Source: Litorimonas haliclonae (GTDB lineage Bacteria > Pseudomonadota > Alphaproteobacteria > Caulobacterales > Maricaulaceae). From it: 64,000 nucleotides of DNA. The position numbers and the translations under genes are program-made. Position 1 is the first letter of the stretch. Every line of letters starts with the position of its first letter. Location of the stretch: assembly GCF_965138505.1 (NCBI RefSeq), contig NZ_CBCSCO010000003.1, positions 248,001 to 312,000 of the forward strand, in the 5' to 3' direction. This document shows, piece after piece, positions 52,678 to 61,286 of the stretch. Under the pieces are notes generated by a model. It had not been told where the DNA came from and made no database searches. It was given only the letters and a program-made list of their open reading frames with translations.

Positions 52678-52696
52678 TATAAGAAAAACCTATAAG
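52678..52696. promoter_or_regulatory. Direct TATAAG repeats upstream of the small gene
   Basis: TATAAG at 52678-52683 and 52691-52696, 13 bases apart start to start and about 115-130 bases before the small gene start. They share the motif of the inverted repeat at 52492. Confidence 0.4.
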
Positions 52697-52810
52697 TTTT
52701 CTTGAATGAACGGCGTCAATGCTTATCTACAGTTCACGGATGATGATTCAACAGTCGACAAAAGAGACCCATAACTCGTTTGTCGATACAAAAATATGAA
52801 AGAGGATGCC

Positions 52811-53011
52811 ATGAAAGGTGACTATTGCACGCGCGAAGGCGCTGAAAAACTAAAAGAACAAATCGAAGCCTACTGGGCTGAGCGCGGACATGACGTTCGT
52901 ATCAATCTGGTTCAGGGTGGCTTCTTGGCCTCTATGCGGTCTGCCCGCACAGATGTTCGTTCGAATATGGTCAACGGAGTTCCAACGAAATCAACTGAGA
53001 ATTTCGCTTAA
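52811..53011 (+). CDS. Small conserved-looking protein of unknown function (66 aa)
   Basis: I choose ATG 52811, which follows AGAGGA by about 5 bases, over an ATG 5 codons earlier. The 66-residue product is polar, with a helix-forming N-half (REGAEKLKEQIEAYWAERG) and a C-terminal RSARTDVRSNMVNGVP segment. The DVRSNMVNG-type ending seems familiar from unannotated alphaproteobacterial small proteins, but I cannot name a family. It has its own promoter region and terminator, which supports it as a real single-gene unit. Confidence 0.7.
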   Translation: MKGDYCTREGAEKLKEQIEAYWAERGHDVRINLVQGGFLASMRSARTDVRSNMVNGVPTKSTENFA

Positions 53012-53032
53012 GTCGAAAAAATACGATTTTTG

Positions 53033-53064
53033 AAGCCGTCCCGTTTTCGCGGGGCGGTTTTTTT
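53033..53064 (+). terminator. Intrinsic terminator after the small gene
   Basis: An 11-bp stem with G-T wobbles (AAGCCGTCCCG / CGGGGCGGTTT), a 6-base loop and a run of 7 T's from 53058. It closes the 66-residue gene and faces the convergent gph gene. Confidence 0.85.
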
Positions 53065-53093
53065 ATGCCCGAATTTTGCCTCGCTTTGCCCCG

Positions 53094-53804
53094 TCAGAGC
53101 CGCGTTAAAACCTTCGGGATATCTCTGAAATTATCCAAGGCAATTGTGGGCCGAAGACGGTGAGCGTTAATCGGGTTATATCCGTAACGCATCAGGATTG
53201 TCGGCACTTTGGCATTATGACCCGCGCGAATATCAGGGAAGCTATCGCCAATCATCACGATTTTTTTGCCTAGCCGGTTGGGGCCGGCTGCTTGCAGAAG
53301 GTGACGGCGATCGGGCTTCGCTTTCGGGGCTTCGTCGCCGCCGACAATATTTGCAAAATAAGAGGTTAGGTGAAGGGTTTCGAGTAGTGGCCGGGCGAGG
53401 TAGCCGGGCTTATTCGTACAAACCGTTAGAGTCGCGCCGCTTCGTTTTAGGTCTTTCAGTGTCTGGACAACGCCGGGGAACGGACGGCTATGGTCTGACA
53501 GGCTCTCGGCGTAACGGTTTAAAAACCACTGCTGTAACTCGGTGAGGCGCTCGTCAGAGACGCTGTGTCCAAACCGCTCCATAGAGCTGGCAATCAATCT
53601 CTTGGAACCATACCCAACCTCTCGGCGCGCGGTTTTAAAATTTGTCTCAGGCAAACCTTCGAGGGCGATGGTCTCGTTTGTGACGCGCACCAAATCTGGG
53701 GCGGTGTCCACTAAAGTGCCATCCAGATCGAGGCACAGGATATAATCCCGGAAGGGGCGACGGTGGTGGTTAAAGGATGGGTTTTTTGAGGACATAACTG
53801 TCAT
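53094..53804 (-). CDS. gph: Phosphoglycolate phosphatase-type HAD hydrolase
   Basis: A 236-residue HAD-IA phosphatase. Motif I is CLDLDGTLVDTAPD (Asp26, Asp28), motif II lies in LTVCTNKPGY, the motif III lysine in EAPKAKPDRRHLLQAA, and motif IV is MIGDSFPDIRAG. Gph removes phosphate from 2-phosphoglycolate. The motif set fits Gph well, although related phosphatases share it. Start choice among ATGs at 53804 and 53795 is open. It is divergent from glmU with about 110 bases between. Confidence 0.85.
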   Translation of the reverse strand: MTVMSSKNPSFNHHRRPFRDYILCLDLDGTLVDTAPDLVRVTNETIALEGLPETNFKTARREVGYGSKRLIASSMERFGHSVSDERLTELQQWFLNRYAESLSDHSRPFPGVVQTLKDLKRSGATLTVCTNKPGYLARPLLETLHLTSYFANIVGGDEAPKAKPDRRHLLQAAGPNRLGKKIVMIGDSFPDIRAGHNAKVPTILMRYGYNPINAHRLRPTIALDNFRDIPKVLTRL

Positions 53805-53913
53805 GAAGAAAAAGACCTCAGTTAAACATAAATTATCGGGTGCAGTGCCCCCGAACTTTCGTTAAACCAATGCGATAGTAGAAACCCTGTAATTGTCAAA
53901 CGCCCAGGACCCT

Positions 53914-55260
53914 ATGCAAAACCGTGCCGCCATTATTCTCGCCGCTGGAAAAAGCACACGCATGCAATCCAGCACATCTAAGGTTCTCCATCCTGTGGGC
54001 CGCCGGCCGCTCTTGGAATGGGTGGGGGCCTTGGCCGCGACCGCCGGAATTACCAAAACAATCTGTGTTGTCGGAGAGGGAAATGAAGACGTGCGGAAGG
54101 CGGCTGAAGGCTTGGGCTTTGATATCGCTGTTCAGGAACCGCAACTCGGAACGGCTCACGCTGTAGCCGCGGCACGAGAGTCTTTAAAGGACTTTGACGG
54201 ACAGGTTGTGGTTCTTTATGCCGACACGCCTCTCATTCGGGCTGAAACTTTGAGCAAAGTATTTGATCGATTGGAGCAAAAAGCAGATCTCGTCGTCATG
54301 GGCTTTAAAGCCGCGGACCCGGCGGCTTACGGCCGGCTGGTTGAAGCCGGGGATGGTTCGCTCCAGGCTATCGTGGAGGCTAAGGAATGCACGGAAGAAC
54401 AGTTGAAGATTAATATCTGTAATAGCGGAGTCATGGCCGGCGATTGCAAATCTGTGTTTGACGCGATTTCCAAGGTCGGAAATGATAACGCGAAGAAAGA
54501 GTATTATCTCACGGATATTGTTGAGATTTTAAATTCATCCGGCAAACGCTCTGAAGTCGTTTCTGCAGACGAATCAGAAGTTTTGGGGGTTAATGACCGA
54601 ACAGATCTCGCAAATGCCGAAGCCGCTTTTCAAAAAGTCATGCGAGAGAATGCCCTGCAAAACGGGGTGAGCTTGAAACATCCCGAAACGGTCTTTTTCT
54701 CTTATGATACCGTATTGGAAAAAGACGTTACAGTGGACGCAAATGTTGTTTTCGGGCCAGGGGTGACGATACGCTCTGGCGCTGTCATCCATAGCTTTAG
54801 CCATATTGAAGGCGCAGAAATAGGCGAGAACGCCCAAATCGGCCCCTTTGCGCGCCTGAGACCGGGAACAGTTCTTGGAGAAAATACTAAGGTCGGAAAC
54901 TTTGTCGAAACCAAAAAGGCGACAGTCGGAAAAGGCAGCAAACTCAACCACCTATCCTATTTAGGGGATGCAGATATTGGCGAGGGCGTAAATGTCGGCG
55001 CCGGAACAATTACCTGTAACTATGACGGGTATGACAAGCATAAAACAACAATAAAAGACGGCGCCTTTATCGGGACGAACTCCTCTCTTGTGGCCCCGCT
55101 CACGATTGGACAGGGGGCCTATTTGGGATCTGGCGGTGTTATAACCAAAGACGTTCCGGATAACGCCTTGGCGATCGCCCGCGCCGAGCAGGTGCATAAA
55201 CCCGGATGGGCGGAGCGTTACCGCGCTGCGAAATCCAAAAGAAAAGATTCAAAAGGATAA
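53914..55260 (+). CDS. glmU: Bifunctional UDP-GlcNAc pyrophosphorylase / glucosamine-1-phosphate acetyltransferase
   Basis: Makes UDP-GlcNAc for peptidoglycan and lipid A. From ATG 53914 (AGGA 6 bases upstream) the product is 448 residues; a TTG 7 codons earlier lacks support. The N-terminal pyrophosphorylase half has AAIILAAGKSTRM (LAAGxGTRM form) and VVLYADTPLI. The C-terminal left-handed beta helix has LRPGTVLGENTKVGNFVETKKATVG, NHLSYLGDADIGEGVNVGAGTITCNYDG and LVAPLTIGQGAYLGSG. It is followed by rpiA after 5 bases. Confidence 0.95.
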   Translation: MQNRAAIILAAGKSTRMQSSTSKVLHPVGRRPLLEWVGALAATAGITKTICVVGEGNEDVRKAAEGLGFDIAVQEPQLGTAHAVAAARESLKDFDGQVVVLYADTPLIRAETLSKVFDRLEQKADLVVMGFKAADPAAYGRLVEAGDGSLQAIVEAKECTEEQLKINICNSGVMAGDCKSVFDAISKVGNDNAKKEYYLTDIVEILNSSGKRSEVVSADESEVLGVNDRTDLANAEAAFQKVMRENALQNGVSLKHPETVFFSYDTVLEKDVTVDANVVFGPGVTIRSGAVIHSFSHIEGAEIGENAQIGPFARLRPGTVLGENTKVGNFVETKKATVGKGSKLNHLSYLGDADIGEGVNVGAGTITCNYDGYDKHKTTIKDGAFIGTNSSLVAPLTIGQGAYLGSGGVITKDVPDNALAIARAEQVHKPGWAERYRAAKSKRKDSKG

Positions 55261-55265
55261 GCCGT

Positions 55266-55970
55266 ATGAATGTGGCGAAAGAAAACGCAGCCCTCGCGGC
55301 GCTTGAATTTGTCGAAGACGGAATGACGCTTGGTCTCGGCTCCGGCTCGACCGCCGAAATTTTTATTGAACAACTAGGCGAGAAGGTTGCCGGCGGATTG
55401 AAGGTTCAGGGCATTCCGACCTCTGATCGGACAGCCCAATGCGCAATAGAAGCGGGCGTTCCGCTGATTGAAGCGGACAAAATTCTTTCTATTGATTTGA
55501 CGATTGACGGGGCCGATGAAGTCGACCCGGCTTTTTCCTTGATTAAAGGGGGCGGGGCTTGTCTGTTAAGAGAAAAGATAATCGCCCATGCCTCTGCAAA
55601 AATGGTTGTGATTATTGACGCCACAAAAATGGTTGAAAATTTAGGGGCATTTCCGCTCCCGATTGAAGTCGACCCCTTTGGCCTGACAATGACAGCGGAT
55701 AAAATATATCAGGCCTTAAAAGGCACGGGCTGCCGCGAAGCTCAAACCGTCTTGCGGCAAAAAAAGGACGGGAGCGGGCCGTTGGTGACAGATGGCGGGC
55801 ACTGGATCCTCGATAGCAAGTGCGAGCATATTCCTTCCCCTGTCGAGACAGCCAGGGCCCTTTCTTCTATACCGGGCGTGATGGAACATGGCCTCTTCAT
55901 TGACCTTGCCGATACGATTATTATAGGCGAGGTCGATCACGCAAAAGTTATGGAGCTAGCGAAAAACTAA
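55266..55970 (+). CDS. rpiA: Ribose-5-phosphate isomerase A
   Basis: Interconverts ribulose 5-phosphate and ribose 5-phosphate. From ATG 55266, 5 bases after the glmU stop, the product is 234 residues; a longer frame reaching into glmU adds 20 residues without family match. Motifs: LGLGSGSTAEIFI near residue 22, SIDLTIDGADEVD with the catalytic acid, and IKGGGACLLREKI. Length fits RpiA. Confidence 0.94.
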   Translation: MNVAKENAALAALEFVEDGMTLGLGSGSTAEIFIEQLGEKVAGGLKVQGIPTSDRTAQCAIEAGVPLIEADKILSIDLTIDGADEVDPAFSLIKGGGACLLREKIIAHASAKMVVIIDATKMVENLGAFPLPIEVDPFGLTMTADKIYQALKGTGCREAQTVLRQKKDGSGPLVTDGGHWILDSKCEHIPSPVETARALSSIPGVMEHGLFIDLADTIIIGEVDHAKVMELAKN

Positions 55971-56023
55971 GCTCACCCCTCCCTATATAGGGTGAACCTG
56001 AAAATAAATTCCGAGAGATATTT

Positions 56024-57406
56024 ATGAGTGATTATGATTTTGATTTGTTTGTTATTGGCGCGGGCTCCGGCGGCGTCCGGGCCGGGCGGCTGGCCGCCCA
56101 GCTTGGCAAAAAAGTCGGCGTGGCAGAGGAAAGCCTGCCGGGCGGAACCTGTGTGGTACGCGGCTGCGTCCCCAAAAAGTATTTGGTTTACGGAGCTGAT
56201 TTTGGGGGTGCGATTAAAGACGCGCAAAAGTTTGGTTGGAATTTGAAGGACGTGAATTTTGACTGGCCGACGTTGCGTGACTCTGTACAAACAGAAGTCT
56301 CAAGATTATCCGGTATCTACTCTACATTATTGGAAAAGAATGGCGCGAAAGTTTTTCGGGAGCGCGCTGAATTTGTCGACGCTCATACCCTGAAACTGTG
56401 CGACAGCGGCAAAACAGTCACGGCCGAAAAAATTCTTATTGCGACAGGTGGACGTCCGTGGGTCCCCGAGATCACAGGGATCGAGCACGCTATCGTCTCT
56501 GATGATGCCTTCACCCTTGATGAACTCCCCGAACGTGTTGTGATTATTGGCGGCGGTTATATCGCCTGCGAATTTGCGGGGATATATGCTGGGCTAGGCT
56601 GTAAAACCACACAGGTTTATCGTGGTGGCCGTCTGCTGCGCGGTTTTGATCCTGAGATCCGCGATGAAGTCGGCGCCGCTCAAGAGCATAACGGCATCAC
56701 AACGAAGTTTAATGCATCACCCACCGCCATAAAGAAAACCGGAGGCGGCTATATTGTCTCTTTCGATGACGGGTCAAAGATCGGTACTGATTTGGTGTTT
56801 ATGGCAACAGGGCGAAAGCCGAACACCAATGGGCTTGGTCTTGATAACGCCGGGGTGAAGATCGCGGAAAACGGCGCGGTAAAGGTCGATAAATACTCGA
56901 AAACATCTCAGAGCAACATTTACGCTGTTGGAGATGTGACCGACCGCGTCAATTTAACCCCTGTGGCTATTCGCGAAGGAGTGGCTTTCATTGACACGGT
57001 GTATAACGGCAAGAAAACGGCCTATGACCACACCAACGTCGCCAGCGCCGTATTCACTCGGCCGCCCATTGGCGTCGTCGGTATGACTGAACCGGAAGCA
57101 CGAGAAAAACACGGGGATGATGTCACGATTTATTCAACACATTTCCGGACAATGAAAAATGTTTTGGCGGACAAACCCCAAAAAGTTTTCATGAAGTTGA
57201 TCACAACAGGCAAGAAGGAAACCGTCATCGGGATTCACATTCTGGGGGATGACAGTCCTGAAATCATTCAAGCTTTAGGTATTTGCGTGAAAGCCGGCCT
57301 TAGCAAAGAAGAATTCGATCTGACCTGCGCCGTTCACCCGACGACAGCGGAAGAAATTGTGACATTGAAGCCGCGTGAACCGAATAAAACGACAGTCGTG
57401 ACATAA
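56024..57406 (+). CDS. gor: Glutathione-disulfide reductase
   Basis: An FAD/NADPH flavoenzyme of 460 residues reducing oxidised glutathione. The FAD motif is VIGAGSGGVRAGRLAA (from residue 10), the redox pair is GGTCVVRGCVPKK (Cys43, Cys48), the NADPH motif is IIGGGYIACEFAGI, and the C-terminal catalytic region is TCAVHPTTAEEIV (His-Pro-Thr). CVxxGC and the RRGC-less VVRGC form fit the glutathione reductase branch rather than lipoamide dehydrogenase. It stands alone after rpiA, 53 bases on. Confidence 0.94.
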   Translation: MSDYDFDLFVIGAGSGGVRAGRLAAQLGKKVGVAEESLPGGTCVVRGCVPKKYLVYGADFGGAIKDAQKFGWNLKDVNFDWPTLRDSVQTEVSRLSGIYSTLLEKNGAKVFRERAEFVDAHTLKLCDSGKTVTAEKILIATGGRPWVPEITGIEHAIVSDDAFTLDELPERVVIIGGGYIACEFAGIYAGLGCKTTQVYRGGRLLRGFDPEIRDEVGAAQEHNGITTKFNASPTAIKKTGGGYIVSFDDGSKIGTDLVFMATGRKPNTNGLGLDNAGVKIAENGAVKVDKYSKTSQSNIYAVGDVTDRVNLTPVAIREGVAFIDTVYNGKKTAYDHTNVASAVFTRPPIGVVGMTEPEAREKHGDDVTIYSTHFRTMKNVLADKPQKVFMKLITTGKKETVIGIHILGDDSPEIIQALGICVKAGLSKEEFDLTCAVHPTTAEEIVTLKPREPNKTTVVT

Positions 57407-57425
57407 TTTCACCCGAATATTGCGC

Positions 57426-57440
57426 TTAACGAAGGTTTAA
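57426..57440. promoter_or_regulatory. CtrA-type box TTAA-N7-TTAA
   Basis: TTAA at 57426-57429 and at 57437-57440 with exactly 7 bases between and a trailing C, matching the CtrA consensus of Caulobacterales. It lies about 120 bases before the SPOR-protein start. This was the only exact match I found on scanning the intergenic regions. Confidence 0.55.
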
Positions 57441-57558
57441 CAACGGGTTTTATACAGTCACGACTTTATAATCATGACCTCTTCTTCCAAAGTAAATTGA
57501 AGGGCTCCATGATTCGTTTAAGACGCTATTGAGCGCAAGATTGGGGAGAGGAACCAAA

Positions 57559-58338
57559 ATGACTTCAAATCAGGATCAGTTTTCCCCGGACATGGAAACA
57601 GAGGATGAAACCCTCACGCCCTTTGACGTGCGGGACAGTTCCGGCCGTCAGGGCCTGATAAAGCTCTTGATAGGCACCGTTGTTTTATTGGCGATCGCCT
57701 TCTTGCTCTTGAAATTTTATCAGCCGGGAACCCGCGACCGGGATACGCCGCCTTTGATTACGGCGGAAAACACGCCGTTCAAAGTAACGCCGGAAGATCA
57801 AGAAGGTATGCAGGTTCCTGATCAGGATCGCGGCGTGTTCGATGTCATGAACGGCGAATCGCCGGAAGAGACTGTTACAGAGGCGCAGTCTCCTGAAATC
57901 CCTATCACGCTCCCGGAAAATAATCAGCAGGTTGAAACGCCGCCTGCCGAGGATCAACCGTCTGGCGCAAATATTCAACTGGACCCGCCGGCCGGACAAT
58001 CTGATACGGCGCCGAGCGAACCAGTAGAAACGCCTCCTTCCACACCGGTTCAAGACCCTGTCGTCGCCCCTCCACAGTCTGGAAGTAGCAATTACGTTGT
58101 GCAAGTCGCGTCTGTTCGCTCTGAGGCGGATGCTCAGAAAGTCTGGTCTGATTTGGAAACCCGCTTTTCTTCTTTGCTGCCCGCGGGTGTTTACGTAGAC
58201 ATCAAGCGCGTAAACCTGGAGGAAAAAGGGATTTATTTCCGAACGCGCGTTGCAGGCCTCGCTGACAAGGCGGCCGCAAATTCACTTTGCAATTCTTTCA
58301 AGTCTTCTGATCAAGCCTGTTTCGTGACGACAAAATAA
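57559..58338 (+). CDS. SPOR-domain membrane protein
   Basis: A 259-residue protein from ATG 57559; an earlier frame start at 57529 is less likely because the GAGAGGA ribosome site lies just before 57559. A single membrane helix (about 33-53) is followed by a long Pro/Glu-rich periplasmic linker and a C-terminal SPOR domain (about 178-255; NYVVQVASVRSEADAQKVWSDL ... YFRTRVAGLADKAAANSLC). SPOR domains bind denuded peptidoglycan at the division site. It is directly followed by nagZ (stop then ATG with no gap). Confidence 0.9.
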   Translation: MTSNQDQFSPDMETEDETLTPFDVRDSSGRQGLIKLLIGTVVLLAIAFLLLKFYQPGTRDRDTPPLITAENTPFKVTPEDQEGMQVPDQDRGVFDVMNGESPEETVTEAQSPEIPITLPENNQQVETPPAEDQPSGANIQLDPPAGQSDTAPSEPVETPPSTPVQDPVVAPPQSGSSNYVVQVASVRSEADAQKVWSDLETRFSSLLPAGVYVDIKRVNLEEKGIYFRTRVAGLADKAAANSLCNSFKSSDQACFVTTK

Positions 58339-59349
58339 ATGTCGCCTCTTTCCGTCATTCTTGGGCTTTCAGGTCCTGTTTTGACCGAAAGCGAGCGTGC
58401 CTTTTTTCGCGACTCTGACCCTTGGGCGTTCATTCTGTTTTCTCGGAATATTGAAACGCCGAAGCAGGTCAAAAAACTCTGCGCGCAGCTTAGAGAGTCT
58501 GTGGGTCGGGATTGCCTGATCTTCGTCGACCAAGAGGGCGGCCGTGTGCAACGTTTGAAAGCCCCGCACTGGCCCACCTATCCAGCAGCCTCTCGTTTTG
58601 GTGATTTATACGATAGGGAGCCTGCAAAGGGGCGGCGGGCGGCGTTTCTGTCTTACCGCCTCATCGCCGATGATTTGCGCCAACTGGGCATTACGGCGGA
58701 TTGCGCGCCGGTTCTGGACTTACCACAGCCAGAGGCAGATCCCATCATATCTGACCGAGCATTTTCAACGCGTCTCGACGCCATTATCGATATGGCCCAT
58801 AGCTGTATGGCAGGCTTGATGATGGGCGGCGTTGCCCCGGTTATTAAACATATTCCCGGCCATGGACGCGCCGAAGTTGATAGCCACAAAGCGTTGCCAA
58901 AAATCTCAACAGGCCTGAAAACTCTACGAGACAGCGACTTTCTCCCTTTTCAGGCCTTCAAAGACGCCCCCATGGCGATGACCGCCCATGCGGTCTATCT
59001 GGACCATTCCAAAACCGCCGTGACAGTCTCGAAGAAAGGGATGAAAGACCTCATTCGCGACGCGATTGGATTTGACGGGCTGGTCATGAGTGATGATTTG
59101 GATATGAAGGCCCTGACGGGCAGCCTAACCCGCAAAACAGAACGCGCTCTCGGAGCAGGCTGCGATATAGCCCTGCAATGTTCCGGTAAGATGAAAGATA
59201 TGGTCGAGGTCGCCAAAGGGGCAGGGCGCCTCGAAGCCGCCGCATATAGACGGGCTGCTGTCGCTGAAAACTGCGCTGACTCCTTGACCAAATTTGATCG
59301 AAAATCTGCCGAAGCCGAATTTAATGGCCTCATGGGCAGTCTCATATGA
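58339..59349 (+). CDS. nagZ: Beta-N-acetylhexosaminidase, peptidoglycan recycling
   Basis: A GH3 enzyme of 336 residues that removes GlcNAc from peptidoglycan turnover products. Motifs: FVDQEGGRVQRLK (62-74), KHIPGHGRAEVDSHKALP (170-187, with the acid/base His175-Asp pair loop) and VMSDDLDMKAL with the catalytic Asp near residue 249. Starts at the base after the SPOR stop and overlaps scpA by ATGA. SPOR-nagZ-scpAB is a common alphaproteobacterial order. Confidence 0.94.
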   Translation: MSPLSVILGLSGPVLTESERAFFRDSDPWAFILFSRNIETPKQVKKLCAQLRESVGRDCLIFVDQEGGRVQRLKAPHWPTYPAASRFGDLYDREPAKGRRAAFLSYRLIADDLRQLGITADCAPVLDLPQPEADPIISDRAFSTRLDAIIDMAHSCMAGLMMGGVAPVIKHIPGHGRAEVDSHKALPKISTGLKTLRDSDFLPFQAFKDAPMAMTAHAVYLDHSKTAVTVSKKGMKDLIRDAIGFDGLVMSDDLDMKALTGSLTRKTERALGAGCDIALQCSGKMKDMVEVAKGAGRLEAAAYRRAAVAENCADSLTKFDRKSAEAEFNGLMGSLI

Positions 59350-60167
59350 CGGCCGAGGAGTTTCAGGAAGACCTCGAATTCGAGGCAGCGACAGATGCCT
59401 CTGACGAGGGGGAGGGACTAATCCTCGACATTGAGGGGTATGAAGGCCCTCTTCACCTTCTGCTTGAGTTGGCGCGCAAACAAAAAGTAGACTTGGCCCG
59501 GCTGTCTATTCTTGAGCTGGCCGAGCAATATATCGCCTTCATTAAATCCGCCCAACACTTGCGGATTGAATTGGCCGCCGACTATTTGGTGATGGCGGCG
59601 TGGCTGGCTTATTTAAAGTCCAAGCTCATTTTGCCAAAAGACGAGCAGGGCGAAGTCACAATGGAAGCCGAGGAAATGGCCGCTCACTTCGCGTTTCGTC
59701 TGGAACGTCTGGCCGCTATGCGCGCCGCCGCGGAAGGCCTGTTCAGATTGCCGCAAGTCGGACAAAACGTTCACAAACGCGGTATGCCCGAAGGCCTGCG
59801 CTCCCGTACCTCACCACTATACGAAGCCGAAATTTTTGATCTCTTACAAGCTTACGGGACGTCCCGCTCTCGCTCAGCGTTTAAAAATCACAAACTCCCT
59901 AAGCCCAAAGTCCTGAGCCTTGAGGATGCGCGTGAACGCCTTCGCCGGGCTCTCAAAAATTCTGGTGCTTCACTGGAAGAGTGGACGGCGTTAGAAGGGC
60001 TTCTGCCGCAAAACACGGAGCTTGACGTAGATGTGCCCACAGCCTCCATCAAGGCGAGCTCCCTTCTCGCCAGCCTCGAATTAGCGAAAGAGGGCGATAT
60101 TGAACTTCGTCAATCCGGGGTGTTTTCACCAATTTTTGTCCGTTCCAGACAGGGAGAACGAAGCTGA
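59346..60167 (+). CDS. scpA: Segregation and condensation protein A
   Basis: The kleisin subunit bridging SMC heads in chromosome condensation. The 273-residue protein has the family core LILDIEGYEGPLHLLLELARKQKVDLARLSILELAEQYIAFI and LAADYLVMAAWLAYLKSKLILP near the N-terminus, and a C-terminal winged-helix region. Overlaps nagZ (ATGA) and scpB (TGATG). Confidence 0.94.
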   Translation: MTAEEFQEDLEFEAATDASDEGEGLILDIEGYEGPLHLLLELARKQKVDLARLSILELAEQYIAFIKSAQHLRIELAADYLVMAAWLAYLKSKLILPKDEQGEVTMEAEEMAAHFAFRLERLAAMRAAAEGLFRLPQVGQNVHKRGMPEGLRSRTSPLYEAEIFDLLQAYGTSRSRSAFKNHKLPKPKVLSLEDARERLRRALKNSGASLEEWTALEGLLPQNTELDVDVPTASIKASSLLASLELAKEGDIELRQSGVFSPIFVRSRQGERS

Positions 60168-60919
60168 TGTCCAATTCATCCGATAGAGTGGAAAGTGCCA
60201 AGGACGGTATCGAAAGCGGCATCGTCCAGATCAGTGACAGATTAAAACCATCCGGCGACGTTGAGGCGGTAGAATCTGATTTGCGATTACTCGAAGCGCT
60301 CCTATTTGCCGCCGTTGAACCGATTGACACAAAGACCCTCAGAGACCGAATGCCGGAAGAGGCCGATGTCGGGGCTCTCTTGGCGCGTTTATCTCGGGAT
60401 TATGCAGGTCGGGGCGTCAATTTGGTTCGCGTGGCGGATCGCTGGCGGTTTCAAACAGCGCCTGATCTCGAACATCATCTTACCGATGTGAAAGAGGCCC
60501 CGCGTAAATTGTCCAATGCGGCGCTCGAAACCTTGGCTATTATTGCTTATCATCAACCCGTTACGCGAGCCGAGATTGAAGATGTTCGCGGTGTTGCGGT
60601 GAGCCGGGGCACGCTAGACGTTCTGATGGAACTCGGCTGGATTAGACTGCGCGGGCGTCGACGCACGCCGGGTCGCCCTGTAACATATGGTACAACGGAT
60701 GAGTTTTTGGGCCATTTCAATTTGGAAACTATTACGGATTTACCGGGACGGGACGATCTCAAAGCGGCGGGCCTTCTTGATCCTCGCTTGCCCAAGGATT
60801 TTGAAATGCCTGAACCGAAAATGATGGACGACATAAGCACCGACGAAGATCCCCTTGAAATGGAAACAGAGGATCCGAATTTCTTCGAAGACTTCTTGGG
60901 AGAGGATGACGAGGATTAG
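60167..60919 (+). CDS. scpB: Segregation and condensation protein B
   Basis: The partner winged-helix protein that binds ScpA. The 250-residue product has LLEALLFAAVEPIDTKTLRDRMPE, LSNAALETLAIIAYHQPVTRAEIEDVRGVAVSRGTLDVLMELGWIRLRGRRRTPGRPVTYGTT, which is diagnostic. A strongly acidic C-terminal tail follows. Start and scpA stop share one base. The gap to tatA is about 100 bases. Confidence 0.94.
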   Translation: MSNSSDRVESAKDGIESGIVQISDRLKPSGDVEAVESDLRLLEALLFAAVEPIDTKTLRDRMPEEADVGALLARLSRDYAGRGVNLVRVADRWRFQTAPDLEHHLTDVKEAPRKLSNAALETLAIIAYHQPVTRAEIEDVRGVAVSRGTLDVLMELGWIRLRGRRRTPGRPVTYGTTDEFLGHFNLETITDLPGRDDLKAAGLLDPRLPKDFEMPEPKMMDDISTDEDPLEMETEDPNFFEDFLGEDDED

Positions 60920-61020
60920 GACTTAGACGCGAACCTCGAATTTTGTGAATGAACACAGTTTCCTTCTGTTGCGCCTTTTTAGTCAGGGCGCTAAGCTAAA
61001 GGCAAATAAAGGATAAAGTT

Positions 61021-61230
61021 ATGGCTCTGGGCCCTTGGCAAATTATTATTATTCTCGTCATTGCCGTACTGGTTTTCGGTGGTCGCGGAAAAATCAGCTC
61101 TATCATGGGAGATATGGGGAAAGGCATTACCAGCTTTAAAAAAGGCCTGAAAGACGGCACCGAAGAAGAAAAAGACGCTTCGGAAGATGCAATTAATGTC
61201 ACTCCTAAAAAAGAGAAGTCGTCCAAATAG
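61021..61230 (+). CDS. tatA: Twin-arginine translocase subunit TatA
   Basis: A 69-residue protein with a short N-terminal membrane helix (GPWQIIIILVIAVLVFGG), the FGxxK-type hinge GGRGKISSIMGDMGKGITSFKKGLKDG amphipathic helix, and a charged tail. Forms the variable pore of Tat export. Followed by tatB and tatC. The Tat signal on the TRAP binding protein in this window is a possible substrate. Confidence 0.93.
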   Translation: MALGPWQIIIILVIAVLVFGGRGKISSIMGDMGKGITSFKKGLKDGTEEEKDASEDAINVTPKKEKSSK

Positions 61231-61286
61231 CCCTTCAACTGAGGCTCCCAAATGGGCCTGAGGCCCTGAACCCATAGGGATTTTCC

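Larger units (their letters stand above)
52478..52810. other. 333-base divergent intergenic region with TATAAG repeats
   Basis: Contains four copies of TATAAG/CTTATA: 52492 (reverse), 52507, 52678 and 52691. The first two form CTTATA-N9-TATAAG 15 bases before the regulator start; the last two are direct repeats 13 bases apart. No ORF inside looks real. It should hold promoters for the XRE regulator and for the small gene at 52811. Confidence 0.6.

Noticed and set aside
55206..55265. Longer start for rpiA reaching into glmU
   Set aside because: The extra residues are out-of-frame glmU sequence; ATG 55266 gives the normal RpiA start.
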